Shown piece by piece: positions 15,172 through 24,346 of a stretch of 64,000 nt of DNA. The notes beneath the pieces were generated by a model. That model did not search any database, was not told where the DNA came from, and saw nothing but the letters and a program-made list of their open reading frames with translations. A program made the position numbers and the translations under genes. The stretch is from Pseudomonas sp. B6002 (GTDB taxonomy: Bacteria > Pseudomonadota > Gammaproteobacteria > Pseudomonadales > Pseudomonadaceae), in contig NZ_JACAOY010000014.1 in the NCBI RefSeq assembly GCF_013385985.1, positions 1-64,000 on the forward strand. The letters run 5' to 3'. How positions within the stretch are numbered: the stretch's first letter is position 1; every line of letters starts with the position of its first letter.

Positions 15172-18010
15172 CCTCACCCAGGCGTGCCTGTAGCTGGCGC
15201 AAGTCCTGGGTGTCGAATCCCTCTGAAAATTGCTCGCGGCACTGGTTCAGCAACTGTTGGGCCTCGATGCCGCGACCTTGTTTGTGCCACAGCGCAGCCA
15301 AGTCCATCGCGCTGCGCAGCGTCCAACTGCGTGAGCCCTGTTGTTGGCTCAGTGCCAGGGATTCTTCCAGCAGGGCCTCGGGGCTGGCGTGAATACTGGC
15401 CTGGATACGCAACAGCTCGGGCAAGGCAAACGCATCGCCGCTGTGACGGCAATGCGCAATGGTGGCCTCGACCTGCGCCCGTGCCTTATCGAACTGACCG
15501 CCGAGGATCAGGCCTTCGACCAGGGCCATTTCCAGGGTTGTGGTCAGTAACTCGTAACGCATGGTGTGCAGACGTGCCAGTGTTTCTTCCAGCACGTTGA
15601 CGGCATCGCCCGGTTGCCCTTTGCGAATATCGATGGCGGCGCCGATCCCCATGGCGGCCGCGACATACGGGCCGAATGCATTGGCCTGGGCGATAGACCG
15701 GAAGGTTTCCAGACCGTCGACGGCCCTTTCCAGGTCGCCGGTCCAGATGTAGATCTGCAGGGTCCACACCAACGCGATGCAGTAGGTGGCCGCATGGTCG
15801 AGGGTGGCGGCTTGCGCCTCGACCTGTTGTGCGCCCAGTCGGGCCTGATCGGGGAACCCCATCAGCCACAGCGTGCGGGCCAGGGCCAGGCCGGTGCGGT
15901 TGCGGTGGTCGAAACCATAGTGAATGGTGAGGCTGCGCTCCGATGGCAAGCTGTTGCGCAGCGAGTGCTCCAGTGCCTGGCGTGCGCGTGTCTGGTCGCC
16001 CAGCAGGTGATAGGCAATGCCGGCCAGGGAGGCGGCCACGGCAATAGCTTCGGGCCGGTCGATCAGCGCGCCGACCTCCACCGCACGTTCGGCCCAGGCC
16101 AGTGAGCTGGCAAAGTCGCCGATGCGTTCATAGAAGATCTGCAAACGCCCCAACAGCCGCAGTTGAGAGGCGTGGTCGTCCAGGTTCACGGCAATGTCCA
16201 AGGCGCGCAGCAAGGCTTTTTCCGCCGTTGCGCTGTTGCCTTTGGTGAACATCAGCACCAGGCCCAGCGCGGCTTGCAGTTCCATTTCGGTTGGGGTGCC
16301 GAAGTAACCGAGCTCCAGCAGTTCAATGGCGCGGTTGCACCAGGTGCGGCATTCCACCAGCAGGGAAAAATGCAGGAACAGCTGCGCACTGGCGGCTGCC
16401 AGCGGCAAGGCCAGGCCGGGGTCGCCCTGGGGGCCGAAGCTCCATTCCAGGGCACTGCGAATATTGCCCAACTGACAGCCCAGTCGTGCCGAACTGGCGA
16501 AGATCTGGTGGGGGGTGTCGCCCAGGTGCTTGAGTTGCTCCACGTGGTAGGCCGCGTGGCGAAAGGCCAGGGCGTGTACTTCCTGGGGACCGCGCAGCTG
16601 CAGTTTTTCCCGGGCATAGGCACGGGTCATTTCCAGCAGGCGGTAAGAGGCCGGGAAACTGTCGCGATTGACCGTGACCAACCCTTTGGTGGCCAGCTCA
16701 TCAAGGGTGGCGGCCACTGTGATCGGGTCGATCCAGTCGTCGGCGGTGATCTGGGAAGCGCCGTCGAGGCCAAACGGCCCGACAAACACCGCCAGGCGAT
16801 CAAACACCAGGCGTTCGTCGGTGGACAGCAGGTCGTAGCTCCAATCGAGCATGGAGCGCAGGGTCTGGTGCCGGGGCGAGGCCGTCCGCCGGCCGGCCCA
16901 GCCCAGGGAAAAGCGCTCGCCGAGCAGGGCGTGGGTGGCATGCAGGCCATGCACGGCCACACGCACCGCCGCCAGTTCGATGGGCAGCGCCATGCCTTCC
17001 AGGCGTTGGCACATATCGGCAATCAGGTGCGCATCGCCCGGCGCGAGGGCCAGGGCGGCATTGCTCGACGACATGCGTTCGACAAACAGTTGCACGGCTG
17101 GAAAACTGAGCAGTTGTTCGCCGTTCAGATCCCGCAACTCGGCAGGGAACGCCAGCGGGCTGAGCCGGTGCACGTGCTCACCACGGGCCCGCAGCGGTTC
17201 GCGGCTGGTGGCGAGGATCGCGACCGCCGGGGCGGCGTCCCGGATCTGCTCGACGATGGCGCAGACCGCGTCCACCAGGTGTTCGCAGTTGTCGAGGATC
17301 AGCAGCAACTGCTGCGAGTGCAGGTGCGCGAGCAGCACGAACATCGGCTCTTCGGCTTGCACCGCAATGCCCAGGGAACTGGCGAGGGCAAAAGGCACCA
17401 GGTCGGCATCTTCAACCTGGGCCAGATCGACGAAATGCACGGCGCCTTTCCCGTCGTGGCAGTGGCCGACCTCCACCGCCAGGCTGGTCTTGCCTACGCC
17501 ACCGGGGCCGACGATGGTAAACAGCTTGGGCGGCTGCAGGCGTTCCATCACCAGGGCCACGTCGACGTCGCGCCCGATCAGGCTTGGGCGCGGCGGCAGG
17601 CCGCCGACGGTGCTGGTGACGCGTCTGGTTTTGTGCGGGGCGGGTAGGGCGAGGGGCGAGCGCTCGATCGGCGCGACGAAGGCGTAGCCCACGCCCACTT
17701 GGGTATTGATGTAGCGTGCGCCGTTTTCGCCATCCCCCAGGATGCGGCGCAACCCGGTCATGTGAAAGCGCAGGCTGCCTTCCTCGACGACTATATCGGG
17801 CCACACCAGGTTGATCAGTTCGCGCTTGGACACCACGCGTCCCGGGCGTTCGAGCAGGGCGATCAGCAGGTCGAGGGCACGGCCGCCGATCTCTACGGCC
17901 ACGCCCTGGCAGGTGAGCAACCGCTCAGCAGGCATCACACGGAACGGGCCGAAGGCAAAGTACAGCGTCACGGGGTCGTGCAGGTCGTCAGGGGCGGACG
18001 CCACGGTCAT
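15161..18010 (-). CDS. Winged-helix NTPase transcriptional regulator (AfsR/LAL-like, 949 aa)
   Basis: Residues about 15-115 form an OmpR/PhoB-type winged helix (FGPFRVMPAERLLT, then GRALDLLIALLERPGRVVSK and RYINTQVGVGYAF). A STAND/NB-ARC-like ATPase follows, with Walker A GPGGVGKTSLAVEV and Walker B LLLILDNCEHLVD. The C-terminal half, about 480-940, is alpha-helical and TPR-like. Such proteins act as ATP-gated transcription switches. The ATG at 18010 is used; the alternative GTG one codon upstream is equivalent. It is convergent with the epoxide-hydrolase gene and is the only long regulator between the two operator-bearing clusters. Its ligand and targets are unknown. A weak ACACCTA motif sits about 40 nt upstream. 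Confidence 0.88.
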   Translation of the reverse strand: MTVASAPDDLHDPVTLYFAFGPFRVMPAERLLTCQGVAVEIGGRALDLLIALLERPGRVVSKRELINLVWPDIVVEEGSLRFHMTGLRRILGDGENGARYINTQVGVGYAFVAPIERSPLALPAPHKTRRVTSTVGGLPPRPSLIGRDVDVALVMERLQPPKLFTIVGPGGVGKTSLAVEVGHCHDGKGAVHFVDLAQVEDADLVPFALASSLGIAVQAEEPMFVLLAHLHSQQLLLILDNCEHLVDAVCAIVEQIRDAAPAVAILATSREPLRARGEHVHRLSPLAFPAELRDLNGEQLLSFPAVQLFVERMSSSNAALALAPGDAHLIADMCQRLEGMALPIELAAVRVAVHGLHATHALLGERFSLGWAGRRTASPRHQTLRSMLDWSYDLLSTDERLVFDRLAVFVGPFGLDGASQITADDWIDPITVAATLDELATKGLVTVNRDSFPASYRLLEMTRAYAREKLQLRGPQEVHALAFRHAAYHVEQLKHLGDTPHQIFASSARLGCQLGNIRSALEWSFGPQGDPGLALPLAAASAQLFLHFSLLVECRTWCNRAIELLELGYFGTPTEMELQAALGLVLMFTKGNSATAEKALLRALDIAVNLDDHASQLRLLGRLQIFYERIGDFASSLAWAERAVEVGALIDRPEAIAVAASLAGIAYHLLGDQTRARQALEHSLRNSLPSERSLTIHYGFDHRNRTGLALARTLWLMGFPDQARLGAQQVEAQAATLDHAATYCIALVWTLQIYIWTGDLERAVDGLETFRSIAQANAFGPYVAAAMGIGAAIDIRKGQPGDAVNVLEETLARLHTMRYELLTTTLEMALVEGLILGGQFDKARAQVEATIAHCRHSGDAFALPELLRIQASIHASPEALLEESLALSQQQGSRSWTLRSAMDLAALWHKQGRGIEAQQLLNQCREQFSEGFDTQDLRQLQARLGEVTA

Positions 18011-18072
18011 CACGCTCTCGAAAAGGCAGGGGGGGTGGGGGTTTCAGCATGATAGGTGTTTTAACGCTCCGT

Positions 18073-19287
18073 TCAAGTCGCGACAATCTCGCGGGCGGCG
18101 ACTGCGCTGCGGGTTGCGGGCTTGAGGGCGGGGGTCAGGCACAGCATCAACACCAGCACGGCAAAGAGCATCGCGTAAGCCAGGTTGTAGTTGCCGGTGT
18201 AGTCGCGCAGGGCGCCAAAGCTCAGCGGGCCGAGTGCGGCAATCAGGTAGCCGATAAACAGCATGAACACGGTCCAGGCGCCGGCTTCTGCCGGGGAGTT
18301 GGCGTTGTCCAGGGGCAACGTCATGCCCACGGTGAACGCCATGCCCAGGCCGGTGGACACCAGCAGCACATACAGAGTGGGCCAAGCGCCGGGAGCGAAC
18401 GCCATGCCGGCGGTGCCCAGCAGGGCCAGCAGGGTGCACAGCGCCAACAGGCCACGACGGTCATGGGCTTTGCCTGGGATCATGCCAGCACCGGCGCTGG
18501 CTACCGCAAACACGGCGGTAAACAAGCCCAGCAGGGCTCCGGCGGGCAAGGTCGTCACGGCGGTCTCGGTGGCCGCCGGCGCCAGCCAGGCGAAGAGGGC
18601 ATACACCACAAACTGGCTGGCGCCGAAGTACAGCGCTACCCACCAGGCCTGGGGGTTACACCACGGTAACGGTACCGAGCGAGCGGGGTGTGAGCCGGCG
18701 TTGGCGGTGCTGCCTGCAAAGCGTCGGGCCATCCACCGCCAACTGATCACGGCTGTGATACACAACAGGCTCCACACCCCGGCCCCCACGCGCCAGCTCT
18801 GGGCAAGCTCGGTAATGGGGGCGGTCAGCAATGCAGACAGGGTAGCCCCTACACTGAGGCCTGCGGCATAAATACCCATGAAAAACGCTGGCCGGTGGGG
18901 GAAATGCGCTTTGATCCAGCCGCCGATCAGGGCGCCGGCGATGGCAATGCCAACACTGACCAAAAAGGTGCTGAGCAGCAGGTACGTGGCACTCGGCGAC
19001 ACTGCGCGCAGCAGGCACGCAGCCCCCAGCAACACCAGCGCGGCAATCACACAGCGGTCGGTGCCGAAGCGCCGGCTCAGGTCTGGGGCCAGCAACGCCA
19101 GGACACCCATGCAGACATCCGGGATGGAAGTCAGCAGCGCCGCCTGGGTGAAGCTCAGGTCATAGTGATCCTGGATCAACAGCAGGATCGGGCCCAAGGA
19201 CACGATCGCCGGACGTAAGGCGATGGACAGCACCAGCAGGCCGATGATGGCTGCCAGGCTGTGTTTGTCGGTCTCGGTGGAGGTCAT
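18073..19287 (-). CDS. nimT: CynX/NimT family MFS transporter
   Basis: This 404-residue, 12-helix carrier of the cyanate/nitroimidazole (CynX/NimT) branch has the N-terminal LVLSIALRPAIVSLGPILLLIQ typical of that branch and the loop APDLSRRFGTDRCV. The frame is open far upstream, but homology and hydrophobicity begin at ATG 19287. It is divergent from an AraC-type gene. In E. coli the divergent pair NimR/NimT controls and performs export of 2-nitroimidazole; the same arrangement here supports the name, though the substrate may differ. Confidence 0.82.
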   Translation of the reverse strand: MTSTETDKHSLAAIIGLLVLSIALRPAIVSLGPILLLIQDHYDLSFTQAALLTSIPDVCMGVLALLAPDLSRRFGTDRCVIAALVLLGAACLLRAVSPSATYLLLSTFLVSVGIAIAGALIGGWIKAHFPHRPAFFMGIYAAGLSVGATLSALLTAPITELAQSWRVGAGVWSLLCITAVISWRWMARRFAGSTANAGSHPARSVPLPWCNPQAWWVALYFGASQFVVYALFAWLAPAATETAVTTLPAGALLGLFTAVFAVASAGAGMIPGKAHDRRGLLALCTLLALLGTAGMAFAPGAWPTLYVLLVSTGLGMAFTVGMTLPLDNANSPAEAGAWTVFMLFIGYLIAALGPLSFGALRDYTGNYNLAYAMLFAVLVLMLCLTPALKPATRSAVAAREIVAT

Positions 19288-19389
19288 ATCGGTGTGCCCT
19301 TGAATCGTGGAGTCAGGGCGATCGTAGCAATGTAAAATAACCGACAAATGCCAGCTTCTATCGACAAAGTGACAACCTGAGGCGCCACC

Positions 19390-20205
19390 ATGAAGCACGA
19401 CGCACGCACTGTCGGCGCACCCACCGACCTGAACGGCCGCAGCGAGGATTACCTCGACTACCAGGACGTGCCTCGCGTCATGACGGCGCTGGTGCGCAAC
19501 CAGGCGAGCGGCGAATACAACCCGCCTCATACCCACCACCATGGCCAGTTGTTGTATGCGATCAGTGGGGTGATGCGTGCGCAAGCCGATGGCAGCCTGT
19601 GGTTCTTGCCGCCCAAGCGCGCGTTGTGGATTCCGGCGGGAGTAGTGCATGACCAATTGATGCTGACATCGGTGCAGATGCGCTCGATCTACATCCAGGC
19701 CGATGCCGCCGCCCGCTTCGGGGGGAGCTGTCGGGTGGTGGATGTTTCGTTGTTACTGCGCGAGCTGATCCTGGTGCTGGCCAGTGAGCCGATTGAGTAC
19801 TGCCTGGAGGGTCGCAATGCCCATGTGGTGGCCTTGATTCTGAGCGAACTGGCCGCCGCACGTACGTTGCCGCTGCAGATTCCCTGGCCGCTGGACCGCC
19901 GGTTGCTGGCGGTGTGCAACGCGATACTTGACGCTCCGGGGCAAAGCCATCGGGTTGAATACTGGGCCGACAAGGTGGGGGCCAGTTCGCGGACGTTGAT
20001 CCGCCTGTTCCTCAAGGAAACTGGCCTGACGTACCGTCAGTGGGTGCAGCAGGTGCGTCTGGCCTGTGCCTTGGAGCGTCTGGAAAAGGGCGAGTCCGTT
20101 GGCCGGATCGCCCGGGAGTTGGGTTATGTGAGTGCCAGCGCGTTCAGTGCGATGTTTCGCCGGGCCACGGGCGCCTCACCGCGGGAGTTTGTGGGGGGCG
20201 ACTGA
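19390..20205 (+). CDS. nimR: AraC-family regulator, NimR-like
   Basis: The 271-residue protein has an N-terminal cupin-like domain (YNPPHTHHHGQLLYAISG, LPPKRALWIPAGVVH) and a C-terminal AraC double HTH about 170-268 (WADKVGASSRTLIRLFLKETG and [28 protein letters not shown]). The HTHHHGQ signature is typical of the YeaM/NimR group. It is divergent from the NimT-like transporter, separated by 102 nt, so local control of the transporter is likely. Its 3' end overlaps the convergent histidine kinase gene by 30 bases. Confidence 0.88.
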   Translation: MKHDARTVGAPTDLNGRSEDYLDYQDVPRVMTALVRNQASGEYNPPHTHHHGQLLYAISGVMRAQADGSLWFLPPKRALWIPAGVVHDQLMLTSVQMRSIYIQADAAARFGGSCRVVDVSLLLRELILVLASEPIEYCLEGRNAHVVALILSELAAARTLPLQIPWPLDRRLLAVCNAILDAPGQSHRVEYWADKVGASSRTLIRLFLKETGLTYRQWVQQVRLACALERLEKGESVGRIARELGYVSASAFSAMFRRATGASPREFVGGD

Positions 20206-21069
20206 TTGTGGCAGCGCCAGTTGCGCACACAGGCCCCCGCCAGCGCGGTTGGACAGGGTCAAGGCGCCTTGCAGGCTCTGCGCCAGTTGTTGCGAGATCG
20301 CCAGGCCCAAACCTGTGCCTTTGGTGCTGCGACTGCGGGCGTTATCCAGGCGGTAGAACGGTTTGATCACCTCGGGCAACTGCGCTTCGGGAATGCCGGG
20401 GCCACGGTCAAGGACCTGGATCACCAGGCGTTCGTCTACCAGGGGTTCGACGTTGACCGTGACCTCGCTGCCGAACTTCAGCGCGTTGTCCACCAGGTTG
20501 ACCAGCACCCGGCGCAGGGCATGGGGGCGGGTGTCGATAATGGTGCCGAGTTGCGCCCTCAGTACCACGCTTTGCCCGACATCCTGGTAGTCGAACACCA
20601 GGCTGTCGAGGAACGAATGCAGGTCCACACGGCAACTGGCTTCGACCGTGCCGTCCAGGCTGCGGGCATAGGCCACGCCTTCCTGGACCAGGTGCTGCAT
20701 CTCGCACAGGTCGTTGCACAGCTTGTCCCGCTCCACCGATTCTTCCATGAATTCGGCACGCAGTTTCATGCGGGTGATCGGAGTTTGCAGGTCATGGGAG
20801 ATCGCGGCCAGTAACTGCAGGCGCTCCTGCAAACCGTTGCCGGGCGCGTCGGCCGGCGCGTTGTCAGGAGGCGACGGGCGCAATCCCAGCCAAAGGCAGC
20901 CGAACAGCAATGCCAGTTGCACCATCAATAACGGCGTCAGCCACAGTGACTCGGCCAACGCACTGATTTCAATCGCGAACGCCAGCCCCTGTGCGATCAC
21001 CAGGCAGGCCAGATAGATCAGCGTCAGGGTGCGCGGCCAGCGCGGCGGCTTGAGTTCCATGTGGCTCAC
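20176..21069 (-). CDS. Membrane sensor histidine kinase coupled to catalase
   Basis: The 297-residue kinase has two closely spaced membrane helices (about 14-32 and 43-63) with almost no periplasmic loop and no HAMP domain. HisKA ([22 protein letters not shown]) follows, then an ATPase with [18 protein letters not shown] and [13 protein letters not shown]. It starts at GTG 21069, in a GTGA overlap with the catalase stop, so the two are translationally coupled. No response regulator is adjacent, making it an orphan. A membrane-embedded or thiol/redox signal is conceivable but not shown. Confidence 0.9.
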   Translation of the reverse strand: MSHMELKPPRWPRTLTLIYLACLVIAQGLAFAIEISALAESLWLTPLLMVQLALLFGCLWLGLRPSPPDNAPADAPGNGLQERLQLLAAISHDLQTPITRMKLRAEFMEESVERDKLCNDLCEMQHLVQEGVAYARSLDGTVEASCRVDLHSFLDSLVFDYQDVGQSVVLRAQLGTIIDTRPHALRRVLVNLVDNALKFGSEVTVNVEPLVDERLVIQVLDRGPGIPEAQLPEVIKPFYRLDNARSRSTKGTGLGLAISQQLAQSLQGALTLSNRAGGGLCAQLALPQSVAPHKLPR

Positions 21070-22499
21070 CCCAGTCGTTCGATGGCTTGGGCAACACCTG
21101 CGCCGTACGCCGGATCGGCGAGGGTGCAGTGCTGGATATGACGTGTCTTGGCGTCGGCGCTGGCGCCCTGGATCGAGCGTGCCGTGTTGGCAAACAGCAG
21201 CTGTTGTTGCGCCGGACTCATCAGGCGGAACAGCGCACCGGGCTGGGAGAAATAATCGTCATCTTCCCGGTGGTTCCAGTGCGCGGCGCTGCCTTGCAGG
21301 GCCAACGGAGGCTCGCGAAAATCCGCTTGTTCGGCCCACTGGGCCTGGCTGTTGGGCTCGTAGCCCGGGATGCTGCCGGCGTTACCGTCGGTGCGCATCT
21401 GCCCGTCGCGGTGATAGCTGTTTACCGGGCAGCGCGGCGCATTCACCGGGATCTGGTGGTGGTTCACGCCCACGCGGTAGCGCTGTGCGTCGCCATAGGC
21501 AAACAGGCGCGCCTGGAGCATTTTGTCAGGCGAGAAACTGATGCCCGGCACTACGTTGGCGGGGTTGAAGGCGGCTTGTTCGACGTCGGCGAAGTAGTTG
21601 TCGGGGTTGCGATTAAGCTCCAGCAGGCCCACTTCGATCAGTGGGTAATCCCGGTGCGGCCAGACCTTGGTCAGGTCGAAGGGGTTGATCGGGCAGTGGG
21701 CTGCATCGGCCTCGGGCATGACCTGCACATAGAGCTTCCACCGTGGGAAGCGGCCCTCCTCGATGCTGGTATAGAGGTCGCGTTGGGCGCTTTCGCGGTC
21801 CTGTCCGATCACGGCGCTGGCTTGTTCATCGGTGAGGTTGTGGATGCCTTGTTCGGTTCTCCAGGTGAACTTCACCCAGAATCGCTGGTTTGCCGGGCTG
21901 ATGAAGCTGAACGTATGGCTGCCGAAACCATGCATGTGCCGGTAGGACTGCGGCACGCCTCGGTCGCTCATCACAATCGTGACCTGGTGCAGGGCTTCGG
22001 GCAGCAGGGTCCAGAAGTCCCAATTATTGCGGGCGCTGCGCATGTGGGTGCGAGGGTCGCGTTTGACCGCGTGATTGAGGTCGGGGAATTTCAAGGGGTC
22101 GCGCAGGAAGAACACCGGGGTGTTATTGCCCACCAGGTCCCAGTTGCCTTGGGCAGTGTAGAACTTGATGGCAAAGCCGCGGATATCACGCTCGGCATCC
22201 GCCGCCCCGCGCTCGCCCGCCACTGTGGAAAAACGCACGAACACTTCTGTGGTCTTGCCGATGTGCGAGAACAGGTCGGCCTTGGTGAAGTGGCTGATGT
22301 CATGGGTGACGGTGAACGTGCCGAACGCGCCGGAGCCCTTGGCGTGCATGCGGCGCTCCGGAATCACCTCGCGGTCGAAGTGGGCGAGTTTTTCCAGCAA
22401 CCACACGTCCTGCAACAACACGGGGCCGCGGGGGCCGGCAGTCTGCGAGTGGTTGTTGTCGACCACCGGTGCGCCGGCGGCTGTGGTCAGTTTTTTCAT
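21066..22499 (-). CDS. Monofunctional haem catalase, small-subunit type
   Basis: The 477-residue enzyme dismutates hydrogen peroxide. Visible: catalytic-His region [15 protein letters not shown] (His about 52), the distal-Asn region [13 protein letters not shown], and the proximal haem-tyrosine motif [14 protein letters not shown]. No secretion signal is present, so it is cytoplasmic. Length fits small-subunit (clade 3) catalases. It overlaps the downstream histidine kinase by four bases and has a 20/20 predicted operator 60 nt upstream, unlike typical OxyR-governed catalase genes, where an OxyR gene or site would be expected. OxyR control is not excluded. Confidence 0.95.
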   Translation of the reverse strand: MKKLTTAAGAPVVDNNHSQTAGPRGPVLLQDVWLLEKLAHFDREVIPERRMHAKGSGAFGTFTVTHDISHFTKADLFSHIGKTTEVFVRFSTVAGERGAADAERDIRGFAIKFYTAQGNWDLVGNNTPVFFLRDPLKFPDLNHAVKRDPRTHMRSARNNWDFWTLLPEALHQVTIVMSDRGVPQSYRHMHGFGSHTFSFISPANQRFWVKFTWRTEQGIHNLTDEQASAVIGQDRESAQRDLYTSIEEGRFPRWKLYVQVMPEADAAHCPINPFDLTKVWPHRDYPLIEVGLLELNRNPDNYFADVEQAAFNPANVVPGISFSPDKMLQARLFAYGDAQRYRVGVNHHQIPVNAPRCPVNSYHRDGQMRTDGNAGSIPGYEPNSQAQWAEQADFREPPLALQGSAAHWNHREDDDYFSQPGALFRLMSPAQQQLLFANTARSIQGASADAKTRHIQHCTLADPAYGAGVAQAIERLG

Positions 22500-22559
22500 G
22501 CGCGAGTCCCCTGATGTCTGGTTGTTGTGTCACATCAAAACAGAGCACCCGGGGCAGGG

Positions 22560-22579
22560 CGATTGCACGTAGGTATCGA
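22560..22579 (-). promoter_or_regulatory. Predicted FixJ-type operator for catalase
   Basis: The gene strand reads TCGATACCTACGTGCAATCG, a full match to the consensus and nearly identical to the site before the epoxide-hydrolase gene 8.8 kb away. It ends 60 nt before the catalase start codon and lies between catalase and the upstream ohr-like gene. Confidence 0.6.
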
Positions 22580-22590
22580 CTGACGCACCT

Positions 22591-23007
22591 TCAGGCGAGC
22601 GTAAAGCTGACCTCGATGTTGCGACGGGTGGCTTTGGAGTAAGGGCAGTTCTGGTGAGCGGCTTCGATCAATTGCTGGGCGGTGTCCGCTTCGATGTCAG
22701 GCAATGAAACGTTGATGCGCGCTTGCAGGAAAAAGCCTTGCTCACCGTGCAACAAATCAACGTGAGCGTCCACGGCCGCCGTGGCCGGGAAACTGATCTT
22801 GCGGGCGTTGCAGGCGTGGCGCAGGGCGCCCAGGAATGAGGCCGACCAGCACACCGCGAACAGTTGCTCGGGGTTGGTGCCGTTGCCGGGCGCCCCAGGC
22901 GGCGACAGTTTGACCCGCAGCCGGCCATCATCGCTTTGGCCGCTGCCCTCACGACCGCCGGTGGTGCGGGTGTGGCCGGAGTAAAGAACTTTTTCGATGC
23001 TCAACAT
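22591..23007 (-). CDS. Ohr/OsmC-family protein with Cys-to-Ser change at the peroxidatic position
   Basis: The 138-residue paralogue of the Ohr at 10960 shares the same fold, NPEQLF glutamate (E47), GGREG arginine (R19) and C-terminal cysteine C121 in HQNCPYSKATRRN. At the peroxidatic position it reads VCWSASFLGAL: residue 57 is serine (codon TCA), and a cysteine appears four residues earlier (C53). Peroxidase activity is therefore doubtful unless C53 substitutes. It lies between catalase and the sigma-like gene on the same strand. Sensing, chaperone-like or altered chemistry are possibilities; none is shown. Confidence 0.85.
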   Translation of the reverse strand: MLSIEKVLYSGHTRTTGGREGSGQSDDGRLRVKLSPPGAPGNGTNPEQLFAVCWSASFLGALRHACNARKISFPATAAVDAHVDLLHGEQGFFLQARINVSLPDIEADTAQQLIEAAHQNCPYSKATRRNIEVSFTLA

Positions 23008-23043
23008 GGACTGTCCTGGAAGCTGGCGGCGTTGGGGGTGGGG

Positions 23044-23415
23044 TCAGATAGCCCACAGGATGTCGGGCGGGTTCAACAGAGGGACGACGGTGTTGGCATG
23101 CAGATGGCTGAGCAAGGTGCCGCGCGCGATATCCAGCAACCAGGCGCGAAAGGGCAGACCGGGGTTGTAGTGGGCACGGTTTTCCAGGAGTGTCTTGAAG
23201 GCGTGTTGGACCAGGTACTCGACCTGTTCCGGGCGAACTCTTCCCGCTTGCACCTGACCCTCATAAAACGCGCTGAGCAGCGGCGTGACCTGGGTGGACA
23301 GTCGCCGCGAAGCACCGCGGTCACCGTTGACGACATTCGCCATCAAGGTGCGCAGCGCTTCATTGGCGAGTCGATCAACCTTGCACAGGCAACTGGCGCG
23401 ATACCCTTCGGTCAT
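23044..23415 (-). CDS. Sigma-70 region-2-like small protein without region 4
   Basis: The 123-residue protein resembles the region 2 core of ECF sigma factors: PLLSAFYEG, then VEYLVQHAFKTLLENRAHYNP and PFRAWLLDIARGTLLSHLH, the pattern used for core-polymerase and -10 contact. It ends right after this block, so the region 4 HTH that reads -35 elements is absent. A GAGGG element precedes the ATG. It could be a degenerate sigma, a core-binding modulator or a regulator acting through other proteins. It lies 37 nt upstream of the ohr-like gene and downstream of the creatininase gene on the same strand. Confidence 0.65.
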   Translation of the reverse strand: MTEGYRASCLCKVDRLANEALRTLMANVVNGDRGASRRLSTQVTPLLSAFYEGQVQAGRVRPEQVEYLVQHAFKTLLENRAHYNPGLPFRAWLLDIARGTLLSHLHANTVVPLLNPPDILWAI

Positions 23416-23494
23416 GATGGCATCCCTCTTGAATGCTGACGGTGGTGAGCCTCAAGGGTGATGCCTTGCCGGTGATACGGCCAGTTATGTGCTG

Positions 23495-24274
23495 TTAGCA
23501 GTTGTTAGTCGAACCGCTGGCCGCGCCGAACGGTGCCGTTTCCCGACTGAATGCCTCCAGCTCCTTGACCAGCCCGAGGGCTGCGAGCAGGACCAGTTCG
23601 CGGCCTTTATCCGGCGTTGCCTGGCCCGGGTCGGAGCCCATGCGGCCATCCGGGAAGCGCGAGCGGAAGTCGTGAGCCTCGCGGATCGGACCGGAGTTGG
23701 CGATTTTCGGCGAATACTCTGCCGACTTGATCGCGTCTGGATAAGCCCACTGCGTCACGGCAATTTCCGAAGGCGTGGCATGAATGCCATGCCCGCTAGG
23801 GAATTGCTGGTTGGCCAGTGCGCCCACGCCTTCCAGGTCCCACCAGTTCGTCAGTTTCAAGGCAAACCCGGCAGGCCGCCTGGCGAAGCTGGCTTCGGCA
23901 TACAGCTGGGAAAACGCGGCCTCAATCGACGCGATATTGCCGCCGTGGCCATTGAGGAAATAGATCTTCTCGAAGCCGTGTGCCACCAGCGAGCGGGTCC
24001 AGTCTTCGATGGCGGCAATAAAGGTCGAGGGGCGCAGCGTGATGGTGCCGGGAAAGCCGAGGTGATGCTGTGCCATGCCGATGTTGAAAGTGGGGGCGAT
24101 CAGGATATCGGCGGATTCCTGGGCGTGATGCGCAATGATCTGCGGGCACATCCAGTCGGTGCCCAGCAGGCCGATGGGGCCGTGCTGTTCGTTGGAGCCG
24201 ATGGGGATGACGATGGTACGGCTGCGCTGCAGGAATGTCTCGATTTCAGACCAGGTCGACAGATGTAAAAGCAT
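23495..24274 (-). CDS. Creatininase family amidohydrolase
   Basis: The 259-residue protein belongs to the creatininase/MftE/ArfB metal-dependent hydrolase family. Metal-binding motifs: GSNEQHGPIGLLGTDW near the N-terminus, LNGHGGN in the middle and HATPSEIA. The family hydrolyses cyclic amides or formamides or trims peptides. No creatine-pathway genes or mycofactocin genes are nearby, so the substrate is open. It has a strong predicted operator 72 nt upstream, placing it in the detoxification set. Confidence 0.85.
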   Translation of the reverse strand: MLLHLSTWSEIETFLQRSRTIVIPIGSNEQHGPIGLLGTDWMCPQIIAHHAQESADILIAPTFNIGMAQHHLGFPGTITLRPSTFIAAIEDWTRSLVAHGFEKIYFLNGHGGNIASIEAAFSQLYAEASFARRPAGFALKLTNWWDLEGVGALANQQFPSGHGIHATPSEIAVTQWAYPDAIKSAEYSPKIANSGPIREAHDFRSRFPDGRMGSDPGQATPDKGRELVLLAALGLVKELEAFSRETAPFGAASGSTNNC

Positions 24275-24346
24275 GGTGAGGCCTCACGGTTCAGTGATGG
24301 AACATCAAGTGTGCGTGGGCATCACATCACGGGGTTTCGCAAGGCG

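Noticed and set aside
16163-17647. A 494-codon plus-strand open frame antisense to the winged-helix NTPase gene
   Set aside because: Shadow of a long real gene; low-complexity translation and no homology-like motif.
18048-18064. A possible seventh operator (ACACCTAT on the minus strand) before the winged-helix regulator
   Set aside because: Only an 8-base core matches, the right half is missing and the spacing (about 40 nt) is off; kept as a weak note only.
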